Both the position numbers and the translations under genes were made by a program. Below the pieces are notes generated by a model. That model worked only from the letters and a program-made list of their open reading frames with translations, made no database searches and was not told the DNA's origin. Positions 34,944 to 48,900 of a stretch of 64,000 nucleotides of DNA are shown here, one piece after another (positions within the stretch are counted from its first letter, which is position 1; the number at the start of each line of letters is the position of its first letter). Source of the DNA: Strongylocentrotus purpuratus (Eukaryota; Echinodermata; Echinoidea; Camarodonta; Strongylocentrotidae); the NCBI RefSeq assembly GCF_000002235.5, contig NW_022145615.1, positions 13,047,731-13,111,730 of the forward strand, written 5' to 3'.

Positions 34944-37900
34944 GTAAATTTACAATGTAAAATAAGTTATTACGAGGTATAGACCTAGACCTAGGTTTAT
35001 AATGTTCCGCGGTTTGCGATATCGATGTGAAGCGTCGCACCATGCACCACCGACGTGTCTCCCCAAAACTTCCCGGCTTGACTCTGGCTTCGCGGCCTTG
35101 GCCCAGGCTCAGCTGAGCTGAGCTGGTATGCACACCCAATCTGAAGACGAACCGCGAAGCTTGACTCCATCCTTGCATTGTCACCTCAATTTTAGGGCTG
35201 TGGAAAAAAACCGATTGTTGTCATCTGAAATGATATTCATTTATTTGTCAGCATAAATCAATAAGCTTGTGTATTGATATTTTTTAAAGTTTTGTGTTGC
35301 AAAATGTCAGTGTGAAATTTAGTTTTGAAATGCTTGAAATCAAATTCACCATTCAATTTTTCATTCTTCTTCTTTCTCTCTATCTGTTTCAGGTCAAGTA
35401 AAGGTTTTCAGATCGCTCTATGCCTACACAGCCCTGCAGGTAAGTTTTACAGGAACACCAATCCATTCATAGCCTTTATGGAAGAAATAGGAAGGATTTA
35501 GAAATGAGAAAGATCTATATGTAGATCTAGACCAGTGATTTTTTTTGTCATTGCAAAAGCTTTTTATCTTCAACATCTCTGTTGAACATTAGAACTTAGA
35601 AGTGCCTATTTTCCAGATTACCCCAATACCAGTAATACAATTTTGATGAGTTGCGCAGGACAAAGGCTTTTAATCATGTTTGGTTAAATTTTTAATTTTT
35701 ATTCTGTCTCTCTGAAAAAGAAAAAATAGCAATCCTTTAGAATTAGAATCCCAAATTTTTGGTCACAATTTTTTAAAGTTACTGTGAACAATAAAGTATA
35801 CTGCCATGTTTCATAATCCAGTATAAAATGTGTTTTATTTAGTTGATTCATGATGTTGAAAACTTGTTTAGGCTCTAGTACAGGATGTAGGCCCTTCAAT
35901 ATACGTATCTTGATTTTCTATTTCTATTTTAAAATTTACACATTTTTTCTTGTCTTTATCATATATATTTCCAGAGTGATGAATTGACCTTTGAAGAAGG
36001 TGACCTACTTTATGTGACTGAAATGGTAAGTAGTATACTACAAAGCAAAAGGGGGACACTAGTGAACTGGGCAGCATTAAAAAAACCTAACAGTGTCTAA
36101 ACTGTGAGCCTACATGCACATGTATGTAGACTGTATGGTATACTGGGGGCCGTTTCTCGAAACCGTCATAACTACAAGATCAACGACATCTCACCACTGT
36201 CACACAACTTGTCAGCTAAGTGTTTCACGAAGCCGTCTTTGCCAAGATGAGCGACAACTTCCGCGACAAGCGAGTTGTCACTGCTCCGAACCCGTCATAT
36301 CTTTTTAATTGCTGTAAAGCGCCATCACAAGTCAGTTTGTTGCCATTCCATGGGCCGCGAAATGTACGATTAGTTTCACTATCATTTTGAGAAAAATATA
36401 GACGAGTTTGGTACGTAATTCTCTGGGATGCGAAATGCAAATGTAAAAAAGTGATAATACAAATTATACAGAAATTTTAAAAAGCTGAATATAAACATTA
36501 AATCACAAATCATTAAACTATAACATAAAATAAGAGAGATAAGAATGTTACAAACCGTTTTCCATAGTCGATCCATAGTCTTTTCTTAGGATACCGTCAT
36601 ACCTTTGGGGCCTATGTGCATTATTATTCCCTCTCTAATTACTTGTTCCAAATTACATTTTCAATATCAAATCAATTATATAACGAGTATTTATGAGACT
36701 CTAGAATAAAAACTGGCTGAGAAAAGGTATTATGCCTAAAATTCCTCGTCACAATAAACAAAAAAGTACGTATTGATAAACTATCACATTACGGTATCCT
36801 TCAACTACCTTTTCATTCGACTGTCAAAAAAACACTCACCGGTTTTTCTTCAATTTAAGAATCTTTACAGAAATATGCAAATCGTTTGGTGATCTACATT
36901 TGATAATGACACTATTCATTATTTATTTTAGGAGAATTTATATGTATATATTTCTTTTTGAACAATTTTAGCCCCAAAACTTGTTTTGGGTTATGCTTGA
37001 TAAATCAAATGGATCGTGACAAAGACTATGTTCTTGAGCTGCTAGTATCGCAATATATCGATATCATGTCTATCATGGCTTTGTGAATCGGTTTATCCGC
37101 TTCATGACATCTCCGTAGGTCACCGACAAAGATGTGACTGTCATGGAGTTGGTTTCGAGAAACGGCCCCCTGTACACCATAGGATCTGTACTTTAGCTGC
37201 TAACAACCAGACACTGTCACTCAAGGCTTTATGGAATAAAGTCAGAACTGCAAAATAAAATAGATTAAATATACATGTACCTCAACGTAAAGCTTATAAG
37301 CCATAGATTACAATGATATCAATTATATGCTATTTTAGTTTCTGTCAGAGGAGTAACGGTTCTTTGAAACTCAAAATCTAAAGCTTTGTAAATCAGAATT
37401 TGTTGGGCTAAAAACTTGACTCGACTTGATGACATCATCTTATGCAGAGTACGCATATTCACAATGACTTTGAATTATTTATTCTTGGCCCATTGCCTCA
37501 GCTATACAGACGAGCCGATTGAGTCCACATGTTATGTCGTCACCATAAAAACAGCAAATTTGACCCCTGTTGACCCTTAATTTGGAGGGGTGTGGAAAAT
37601 GAGGTTTTAATTTGCTATTGTGCAATTCTGAGAGGGAAAATATTTATTATTCCATCATATTTGTATTCTAGGTTGAGTATGTTCATTCAGCTCTCTGTTG
37701 AAAGAAAGTTGTATCTTCATCGGATAGAGTCTATATGAGTACTACTTATTAATTATTACAAGGCCACCAAGACACATTTGTAAATGAGAACATTTTTAGA
37801 TTATTTTTGCCTTTAATGAATATACCTGGATTCAAAATGCCAGTATTCTGTAATGTCTAAACGCAGAATTCATGAACCCATGTTCACTTTCAAGAACAAT

Positions 37901-40900
37901 TTCTTGCACAGTAGCACCATAATTTATAATACCATAACTATTTATAGATATTGCAGATATCAAGAGGCAATAGAAACCCTTCTAGTGGCGTAATTTTTCA
38001 AAAAACTGGATAATGTGCCATAGAAACAGGACGTTTGGGTCCAAATACAAAGAACTTCAAGAAAGATTATTATTATTCTTATAAATACAACACCAGTATT
38101 TGTTGATACTTCTTAAAGTTTTAGAGTTACTGTGTGATACAATATTTTTTCTCCATTCATCTTTTTTTCTTCTTCTTCTTCTTATTCATACAGTGTATAT
38201 AAAGTATAATTTGCAAATTACAAGTAAAGAGCAGAAATGCTTGAAGATATACCCAAATCATTTGAAGTATTAAGAGTAGAAAAATAACGGTTTTAATTGT
38301 GTCAAAAATTGAAATAATTGATTAAGACCCCACCCCCCCCCCCCCCTCCCCTCCCCCCTTTAACTGGAAGAAAAAAGGGGAAAAAACCTTGCAAATGTCT
38401 GTTTTCAGAGGTTTAAACAGTTTGGGTACTGTTGTAAACCATTCCAAACAAAATTACATTTTGTACAGGTCTGAAAAAGACAAAGTGTGACTAGGTTGCT
38501 GGAGTTTAACGTATCTTGGAAGTTTCAGTCAGAGGCAACTGCATATCAGAGGGCTAATTGTGCCACCACGGAGATTGCCATATTGTTTTATTGGCAACTG
38601 CATCGGATGGCTTGTGCCACAATGGAGGTTGCCATATTGTTTTAATAATTCCTCCTTACTGTACAGTGATCTTTCCTAATCATACTTTCAAAACATTGGT
38701 GGTGGTTTTCTCAAAATGGATGTCTTGCAAATAGACTACTTAACTCCTTCCGCACTGTCTTATTGCAATATCTGGAAGAAGAAAAAAGAGAAAGATATTT
38801 CATTGTTGCCCCAACAGAGTCTAAGCTATTGAACAGATGTAGATAGATAGATCATAGATGAATATCTTCACTCTTGGTGTCCTTATGTGTGGTGCTGACT
38901 GTCAGTGATGGGATTTTTTTTCAGACAAAAGGACTGATTGATGAGACTATGATCGTTTCCTCTGTGTCGTTTATACTGTCGTCCATACATGTGTCATATC
39001 CCCCTCTACTCTATGTCATCTTAAGTCCGTACCGTTTCATAGTCCATGATATGCTGTCCAGGGTCTTCTTAATAAATTGGGTCGATTACTATTTCAGTTG
39101 CTTACAATGCATGTATGATTTCCTTTTCCATTGTTTACTCTCTCAGTATAACATCAGCAAATATCTGTTTCCTTGGAAAGTTATGACAATATTTCCTTGA
39201 ATTGCGTTTCAAAAAACGAAATGATCTTAACTGTTTCCTTGCCTTACGATTTTTAATGCCGTATTAATTTACTGGGGCTTAATTGATTGCTGGAAGAAAA
39301 AAAATCAAACAATTAGAATTCAGATTAATGTTTAAATTCTAAAATGCATTCAATATTACATTCTACATATGTGGATGCAACACCAAGAAATTCACTTTCT
39401 TCATTTCATAAATATTGATTTTAACTTTGGGTTTTATATATACATTTCACTGAATTTTATAATTAATGATATTCCAACCCCAGAAGACAAACTTTAAAAA
39501 TTATTTTGCTTTTCAGGAAAAGAATATATTTTATAAAGAAGTAAGAATATTTGTGTCTATATTGCAGTCCCTTACATTTTCACAGAAAATTATTAATTTC
39601 TAGTCTTAGATGAAACCATTTCAGTATTTAAAAAAATGTAATTTGCAATTCATTTTTCAATTTCATTTCTTCAAGAACGTTTGTTATTTACTTTTATGTT
39701 ATGTTAAGAAATTCAATGTCTACTATGATGCTAAATCAATCATAGTACAACATGCCCATTGAAATAAAAATGTGCAGTCAGTGATATTAAAATCATGATT
39801 ATCTTTTCTGTTTGCAGACAAATGATGGCTGGTGGAAGGGGAGATGCGGAACTAAATCGGGTCTTATTCCTGGAAACTATGGTAGGCACGAACATTATCA
39901 CTTTAATAACATGTATGTCTGGAAAATAGAACCAGTGTGATTGCTTAAATGCAGGATATTTTACCAACATCACTACTGCTACTGTAAATTTGCACCACCT
40001 TTCGATGAAGGCATACATATTGCAATTTCCAGTTCCTGTATCCAAGCATCATAACACGTGCGTCGTGTAGTTGGTGATGCATTGTGGGACATGGCTGACG
40101 ACATACCATTACATTATGAGCAGCAGATGGCAGTATACAGTACTGTACATAAATCTGAAGTACCAGTAGTTTCAGTAGAATATTCTGCTCTTAAGACCCA
40201 AATCACAGGATTTTATGACTGTCACAGCTAATCCAGCCTTGAAGAATATCCATTCAGAAATTAAGCTTTGTTGAATAATTATCTCTCAGAAAACCATCCC
40301 TCACCTTAGATTTTAACCTCCTAAAACAACCCTTATGGGTTCTTTTTCAAATATTCAGGAAAGGATCTGTGCATGAGATAGAAATGGAGGTCTTGTTTTA
40401 GGCTAATAGAACTTAACATTTCAATTTTCCAATATTTCAATAGTGCCATGGGATAACTCACACATACTGTACATGTATTAATTCTAACACAATAATTTTT
40501 GTGGAATTTCCCATTCTTACAACTACCTGCACAATTCAATAACTTTTTAGAGATGTATCGTCTGTTCCCGGCCAGAAGGGCGTTCACTCTGTATTACAGT
40601 ATGAGTTAAAGATAAACTTGAGTACTGGTAAAAAAAAGAAAATGAATTCTCACAGAATCTAACAAAACTTACACTGAATGTTCAAGATTACAAATAAATG
40701 TCATGTGCCAAACAATTTTGGAAGAAAATGTATACTGGCTGAGTAATGAGCATAGAAAGATAAGGAAATCAGGGTAGTAATTGCCCCGACACCATGTGTA
40801 TTGTCCCATATACATCTTTCTGTGTACACTGTAAGTGATTGTTACTTTACCAAGACTCTGCCAAATTTATGATGATTTTGATGACTCCAGAACCTTGCAT

Positions 40901-42320
40901 TACACACCATTACTTACATGCTATATGATCAACTTTTCTGATCCATTCCACACCTTTTCTTTCACAATGCAATCGCATATCCAGGGGGGTGTTTCACAAA
41001 GATCCTAACTAGAACTTAACTCTAAGTTGGACTTAAAAATTATGGACAGCCATCGGAGTCTTAAAATGAAATATATTCAAAAGCAGAAATTCAAGTATTT
41101 TAGAATTTTTATAAATTCCACATCCAGAACATGAAATCTCCTTGATGATAGAAAATATGAATGATTTGAATAAACAATTAATGCCTTTCAAAATAACTTT
41201 TACAAAATATTTTCAAAGATGCTAATGGCTTTCCATAATTTTTAAGTCCAACTTAGAGATAAGTTCAACTTAGGATCTTAGTGAAACACCCCCCTGGGCA
41301 ACCAATATCAGCTGTTTCCAACCAGATTTGTTTTTGAAAAGAACAAATAATACATCAATTGGTTTTAAATAAAACTAAATTGTTGGATCATCCAGACTGC
41401 CCCCTTGTAGTATTATGCTACATTTTGAATTGGTTGGCTACCGTGTTATGTATGCTTGCGGGAACAGATGTGATATAAATAAGGCCTAACAAAAAAGATG
41501 TTGTATTGCTCTTTGCGACCGACCCAAAAATCTACGGTCGGCTTAAAAAAAAAGAGATTTTTAGAGGAAAAAAATATTAAAGCATTCAAAACTCAGAAAT
41601 ATCAGCCCAAAGAGGGAGAAAAAAAGAAGAAGAAAAATTAGTTAAAACAAAAAGATTTCCGACCGACCGACCCATGTTTTGGCACCTAAAGGGCAATACA
41701 ACATTTTTTGGTTTAGGCCTAAGGCATGCGTCTGTTTCTGAATGAACCCTCTCTCTAACCAATCCATCATATTTCAAGTAATTTGGCAAGTATTAGAAAT
41801 AGAAACCCCACCCTATACTCAGCATGTAGAACCTGATGAGCTTGCCTGATGAGCTGTACACTTTGAGAAAGACCTCCTTTGTGAAATCTAGCCTTAGAGT
41901 TAGAAGTTTCTGTTCACTTTGGTGTGTTTCCCATTTATTTCCCTGCTTTGAACCTGTAGTTGAAGAAAGCACGGAGTCTGTTGATTTTCCCCTTCACGAA
42001 GCAGCTAAACGTGGCAATCTTTCCTTCCTTCAAGAATGCATCTCAAATAAGGTAAGGCAATGATAGACCAGTTTGATAACAAAATAAATTTATATTTATT
42101 CAAATTTGATGCATACTTTTAAACAAAGGTTGTTCCTGACAACCTGATTGTGAGGTGATTTAGACCCCCCCCCCCAAAAAAAAAGGAAGAGAGGAGGAGG
42201 AGGAGGAGGAGGAGGGAGGGAGGGGGAGGGAGGGAGGAGGGAGGGAGGGAGGGAGGGAGGGAGGAGAGAGAGGAGAGGGAGGGAGGGAGAGGAGAGAGAG
42301 AGAGAGAGAGGGGAGGAGGA

Positions 42321-42365
<45 letters not shown>

Positions 42366-42894
42366 GGGGAGGAGGAGGAGGAGGAAAAGCGGAGGAGGAG
42401 GAGAACTACAGTTGCATGGAAATTGGTACCCTTTCTGCCTGTTCTAGTCGCTTTTCCTACTTATTATTATAATTACATGTACATTATGTATGTGTAGCAA
42501 GAACTGCATGATTTTATACTGTCTTTAATGTTTCTTCAACATTTTTAATACATGTATATTGGATTACTAGACAACAATCAATTTCGTACTTGTTTATGGA
42601 ACCATCTATGGAAATGATAACAGCTACTTCTTCAACTTTCGCCTCTTACAATTAATACATTTGATGACCGAACGAAACAAAAAACATGATACACAGCAAA
42701 ATGACAAAATGAACTTGAAGGACTTTCAGAACGTTTGCATTGGTTTACAATTACATTGATCAGAACACAAGATTATTTTTAATAGTCTTCACAATGGATG
42801 TAAGTTTACTCTTTAATTACTTTACAATGTAGAGTATAGTACAGATATCATCAACAATTCAACACTTAATATTCTAGAATTAGACTTTCACTCC

Positions 42895-42925
<31 letters not shown>

Positions 42926-45900
42926 GTCTGTCTCTATCTGTCTCTCTCTCTTTCTCTCCCTTTGTCTGTCTCTCTCTCTTTGTCTGTCTCCTTGTCTTTT
43001 TTCCCCTTTTTCTTTTCAGTTCTGTCTGTCTTTCATTCTTCCTCTCTTCCCCTCTCTTAACTGTATTCCTTTTTTCCCTCAAGTTCAATGTTAGGAAGTT
43101 ATATCAAGTATGTTTTTTTTCTCTTTTTTCTTTCACATTTTCTTTCTCTCTGTCTTCAATTATCTATTTCTTTCTTTCTCTCTCGCTTCCCGGTCTCTTT
43201 ACCTATATTCCTCTTTTCCCTCCAAGTTCAATGTTAGGAAGTTATATCAACCACGTTTCTTTCTCTTTTTCTGTCTGTCTCTCATTATCTATTTCTTTCT
43301 TTCTCTCTCGATTCCCGGTCTCTTACCTATATTCCTATTTTCCTTCATTTGTAATGTTACGAAGTTATACGAAGCATGTTTCTTTCTCTTTTTTTCTCTC
43401 TCTCCATCACCCAGTATCTATTTCTTTTTTTCTCACCCCCCCCCCCTCTCACCTACATTCTTATTTCCTCCTTCAAGCTCAATGTTAAAGGTAAAGACCA
43501 GTTATGGTCATGCGATTGCATTGTAAAAGAAACGTTGTGGAATCGATCAGAAAAGGTTGATCATCTAGCATCTAGCATCTACAAGGTTCTGGAATCATCA
43601 AAATGATAAGAAATTTGGCCCATTCTTCGTAAAGTTACAAGCACTATACACAGAAAGATGTATATGGGACTACCCTATATCTCTCACAGACCATGAGAGA
43701 AACAAATTTACCAAATATATGAATTAGTAGGCGGTTTCCCAGCAAATTTTTTATCATCATGTATTAGTCAAAACATATTCTTTCACATGATTGGTTATGA
43801 GAGCTTCCACTTCTTTTTTGAAATTGGGGCGTTTCCAATACTGGTCTTTACCTTTAAGAAGTTATATCAACCATATTTCTTTCTATTTTCTTGCTCAGGT
43901 TTCGGTCAATAGTCTTGACAAGGCCGGAGCCACCCCCCTCTACTGGGCAGCTCATGGAGGACATATTGATTGCATGAAGGCATTACTAGCAATACCAAAC
44001 TGTCAAGTAGATGCTCAGGTAAGTAAATTCATCATCTGGGGGTGTTTTACAAAGATTCTAAGTCAAACCTAACTCTAAGTTGGACTTAAATATTATGGAG
44101 AGCCATTTGTAGCCATATAATGAAATACATTCGAAAGCAAAATTCAAGTATTTTAGACTTTTCATAAATTCCACATCAAGAAAATTAAATCTCCAAAGAT
44201 AATAGAAAATCTGGATGATTTGAATCAACATTTTATGCCTTTTAAAATAATTTTTACAAAATATTTTCAATGATGCTAACGGCTTTCAATAATTGTTAAG
44301 TCCAACTTTAATAGAGATATGTTCAACTTAGGATCTTTGTGTAACATAGTAACAGTGAAATTGATAGTGAAACATATATTTCAAGCTTGAAAGTTTCCTG
44401 AGTTGAGTTTACCGAAGCATAGAATCGCTTAGTACAATGACATCGGTCGATTCTTTTCAATTTTTGAATCTTTTTGTCGTGTTTGACGATATTGACGTAG
44501 TTGAGATTTGAGACTTTCCGTCATATGATCATCAGGTAATGAGGAAGTTCTTACACGAGCTGGAGAGCACTTGAGATGTTGATTAGGCAGTTGAAGTTCA
44601 TGGATCACATTACACGTAAAGAAGGCCTAGAGAATCTTGCTTTGAAAGGGAAAATTGTAGGAAGAAGGAGGATACATTGGATGGACAGTCTGCAGAAATT
44701 GTTGAAAGAGAGAGGAGTGAAAGAACTGGGCAGGCGTGGATCCAGGGGGGGGGGGGGCCGAGCGGGCCTTGGACCCCCCCCCCCCCCCCCCGCCAAAAAA
44801 AAAAGGAGAGAGAGAGAGAAGGAAAAGAAGGGAAAGGGAAAGAGGAGAGAAAGGGAAAAAAGAAGAGGAAGAAGAAAATAAAAGAGGGAAAAAGGAGATC
44901 GGGGGGGGGGAGGACTTGCCTCCCAGGCTGTTGCCTCCCCCCCCCCCCCAATCAAACAATAAAAGAGAAGGAATGAAAGGGAAAGAAAAAAGGAAAAGAT
45001 GAGATAAAGGGAAGGAAAAAAGAGGAAGAAGAAAAGAAAAGAAGGGAGATATCAGTTGCAATTTTCCCGCCAACAAGTTGTGGATCGGGGGGGGGGGGGG
45101 GGGGGGGCAAAAGGCCCTTGCTCCCCCCCCCCATCCCCGCTAAAAAAAGAGAGAAGGAATGAAAAGGAAAACGGGAGAGCTAAAAGGGAACAAAAAAGAG
45201 GAAGAAGAAAAGAAGGGGAGATCAGTTGCGGTTAATCCCGCCAACAATGTGTGCAGCGGGGTGGGGGTCAAAATGACTTTGCCCCCCACCCCAGCAAACC
45301 TAAAAGAGAGAGAGAAGGAAGGGAAGGGAAAGGGAAAGAGGAGAGAAAGGGAAAGAAGAAAAAAAGAGAATGAAGAAAGGTAAGAGATATCAGTTGCAAT
45401 TTTCCCGCCAACAAGGTGTAGATCGGGGGGGGGGGGGGGGGGGGGGGCTTTGGGGAAATAAAATTCAAACGTGGTTTATTTCTAATTCCATAACGGTGGT
45501 TTACAAATAATGCTGAAATGACATAATTTTCCGAGATTTTTCCTCTCTTTTAAGTAAATTATACTTTTTTATGCGTTTGTTGGGAAATGACAAATTCCTA
45601 AATTTACAGCCAGGCAAGAAAATGCTTCTTGAGATGCCTACATGTCAGGGCCCCCCACTTTTTTGAAAAATATATTAAAGAGAAATAGAAAGAAAGAGAG
45701 CAAGAAAGAAAAAAAAAATTAACTGCCAGTGTCACATTATAATGAGGTATCAAAATATGCTCATCTGACCATGATTAAATGCCTAAAACCCCGAGGGCTC
45801 TGCCCCCTGGATTCCACCTAGGGCCCTGAGGCGGGCCCTTAGATGCTCATATGACCCTAATTTAATGCCTAAAACCCCTGATTTCTGGGGGCTCTGCCCC

Positions 45901-48900
45901 CTGGACCCCATGCCAAATATTGTCCTGCCAGTGTCACAAAATAATAAGGTATCAAAAAATGCTCATCTGACCATAATTAAACGCCTAAAACCCTTGAGCT
46001 TCTGGGGGCTCTGCCCCCTAGACCCAACCAAGAGCCCCAAGGCGGGCCCCTTGATACTCATCTGACCGTAATTGAGTGCCTAAAACCCTTGAGCTTCCGG
46101 GGGCTCTGCCCCCTGAACCCCATGCCAATTAGTGACCTGCCAGTGTCACAATTAGGTATCAAAATAATGGTCATCTGACTGTAACTAAATGCCCCAAAAC
46201 CCTGAACTTCCGGGGCTGTGCCCCCTGGACCCCACCTTGGGCCATAAGGCGGACCCCTGAATGCTAATCTGACCATAAATTATTGCCTTAAATCCCTGAG
46301 CTTCCGGGGCGGACAAGGTATCAACATTTGTTCATCTGACCGCAGGCGCGTAGCCAGGGGGGGGGGTGAGGTGGTCCCCCCAAAAAAGAGAGGAGTGAAA
46401 AGGAAGAGGACGTAGGAAGAAAAGGGAGTAGACAGAACATTTTTGAGATTCAGACAGAATTAAGAGTCGAGAACGGTACAACGAATCGTCTTCTTTCTCT
46501 AATAATTTAATAAAACGTCAAAGCTTCCGCGCTTCGAGCAGGAAGGTGGGGGTGGAACTTAATTCAGACAAGGATTGAGAGCTGAGAACGGTAATGAACG
46601 GTTGTCGGTTAATGACTTCAGCTTGAGTTCCAGAGCTAATAATCTGTTGGAGTTGCTACACAACTTTCACATATATACGCTTGTTGTAATCACTATCCTC
46701 AGGTGAGCCACACCAAATGCGTAGTGTAGCAACTGTGGCATCTCCCTCAATCAGACATTCTTTTATCTTGGGTTCACGCAGGCCTTCAACAAGCACTATG
46801 AACATGACAGACAAAGAAAGCGGACAAAATATACAGTTCCTCAGGTAGACAAAGGAACATCCCTTCACTGCTATTATGTACAAATGTGTAGAACAGGTGT
46901 CACATGCATATTTACCTGTTCTACACATTTTTACATAATAGCAGTGAAGGGATGTTCCTTTGTCTACTTGAGGAACTGTATATTTTGTCCGCTTTCTTTG
47001 TCCGTCATGTTCATAGTGAAGGCTATCATCGTTGTCAACATGGCTTCATTCCTTCATCTTCTTCATTTTCAGTGTTCATATCAGATGCTGGGTAATCGCT
47101 CATATCTATTGTAAGAGCAAAATGCTTGCAAATGTTTTTATGTAGATTTGGCAGGATTCTAGATAGCTTATTTTTGATGAAATCAGATTCAGTTATTACT
47201 TGCTGATGATAAACACATGATAGATGGAGGTGAAATATAGCCACATTCACACTTGAATTTGTGATATTTTAGGCAACTTACAGTATACACATTTGACCAA
47301 AATCAATTATAGCTCCATCATGATATGTGACAGCGCCATCTCTTGCTAAGAGCATTATACTCACTGGCCAGTCTGAAACCGTTGCTTTGCCCAGGAATGA
47401 TATACTGTATACCTGAAATAAATGTAGGAATGTTGACTATAGGGAAGCTAGTACAAGTACATCACATGTGCGAATTATGTAAATTAAACCTGTTCCAATT
47501 TGTTTTGGTTATTTTGTTGATTCTTTTGATTTTGTTTTTGTCTTTGTCTTTGTTCTATTGGGGGTTATCTATTTCTTGTAAATACAAGTTAAATGTATGT
47601 ATGGATATGTGCATGACTACATGTATATCATTTGTACCACCAAGTTTTAATACAAATAATGTAACTAAAGACTAAAGAATTAAATGGTTATCTCTATAGC
47701 TTATTTGTTTTTTGATGGACTGATTTACTAACAATTCAATTCAATTCAAATCATTTTATTCTTGAACATCAAATAAAACATCAGATTGTATATTCGTAAA
47801 TAATTACATTTGAACAAGAAAAGGAGGACAACAAAAAGCAGACACTTGAAAACAGGAAGCCTCCAGATTATATTCACAGTTACATACATGCCAACTGTTC
47901 AGATTAAAGAGGAACATTCCTCTTTTGGGAGAAGATAATTATCATTTTAATGCAGGTGTTCCTCTTCCTGTACAAATTTGTCTGTAGTATTGAATAGGAG
48001 AGTTAGGATTGTTCCTCTTTTTTTTAAAAATAGCATAATTTGTACAGATTTCTGATTTTCAAATGTTGGCATGTATGCAGTTATCAATGGTTCTTTCCTG
48101 GAGACCTAGTGATTAGTTATTCCATTGACCTGTTATTAATGAATGAACTACAATACTTGGAATCCAATCTGTATTACTTGTTGCTATCTCGAGCAAGCTT
48201 CAGGCAAGCATTCAGTTGTCAGGAACAACCTTCGTTTAAAAAGTATGCATAAAATTGGAATATTGTAGTAAACCGGTCTATTGAGCATGAATTACCGTGG
48301 GGATAAGCCATCATGAAGGTTTCATGTGTTCTATCCCATCATGTATTCCATCTGCATTGTCCATATCATTATCCTTATAATTTTTATTTTTAATTACCTA
48401 TCCACTCTGCTGAATAAACGTGTAAATCTATTTCATGAGTTTTGTCTGGGGCTGTCATATTTTCAAGCAATCTGCTTACAACGACAGTCCTCCTTCCGCA
48501 AAAAATTGTATAATGTTTGATTACATTTTATTTATGAGAGTTTATCATTTCGTTTTTGAAAATAACCATTGTTATATATATTTGCTTAGATATGATTCAC
48601 TGTCAGAAAAATGCTTATTGTACTTTATATTATTATTGTTATAAAAAAAACTCTGTAATTATATGAATGTAGAAGAAAATCAAATCAAATCAAATCAAAT
48701 CTCTTGTATCTCTTTTCAGAACAAGATTGGAGACACAGCGTTACATGCAGCAGCGTGGAAAGGACACAAGGAAGGAGTACAGATTCTCTTAGAAAAAGGT
48801 AAAACAATGTAGAATTAAAGTTCTTTATAGTTTTGCATGGTAGAGGTGTTGTGGTCTAATGGATAAGTCACCCAACTGCAGATCACAAGGTACAGGGTTC

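Noticed and set aside
44605-45468. Several ORFs of 88-149 codons rich in Gly, Pro, Lys and Phe
   Set aside because: Composition artefact of poly(G)/poly(C) and purine repeats, except the LINE remnant at 44576-44735.
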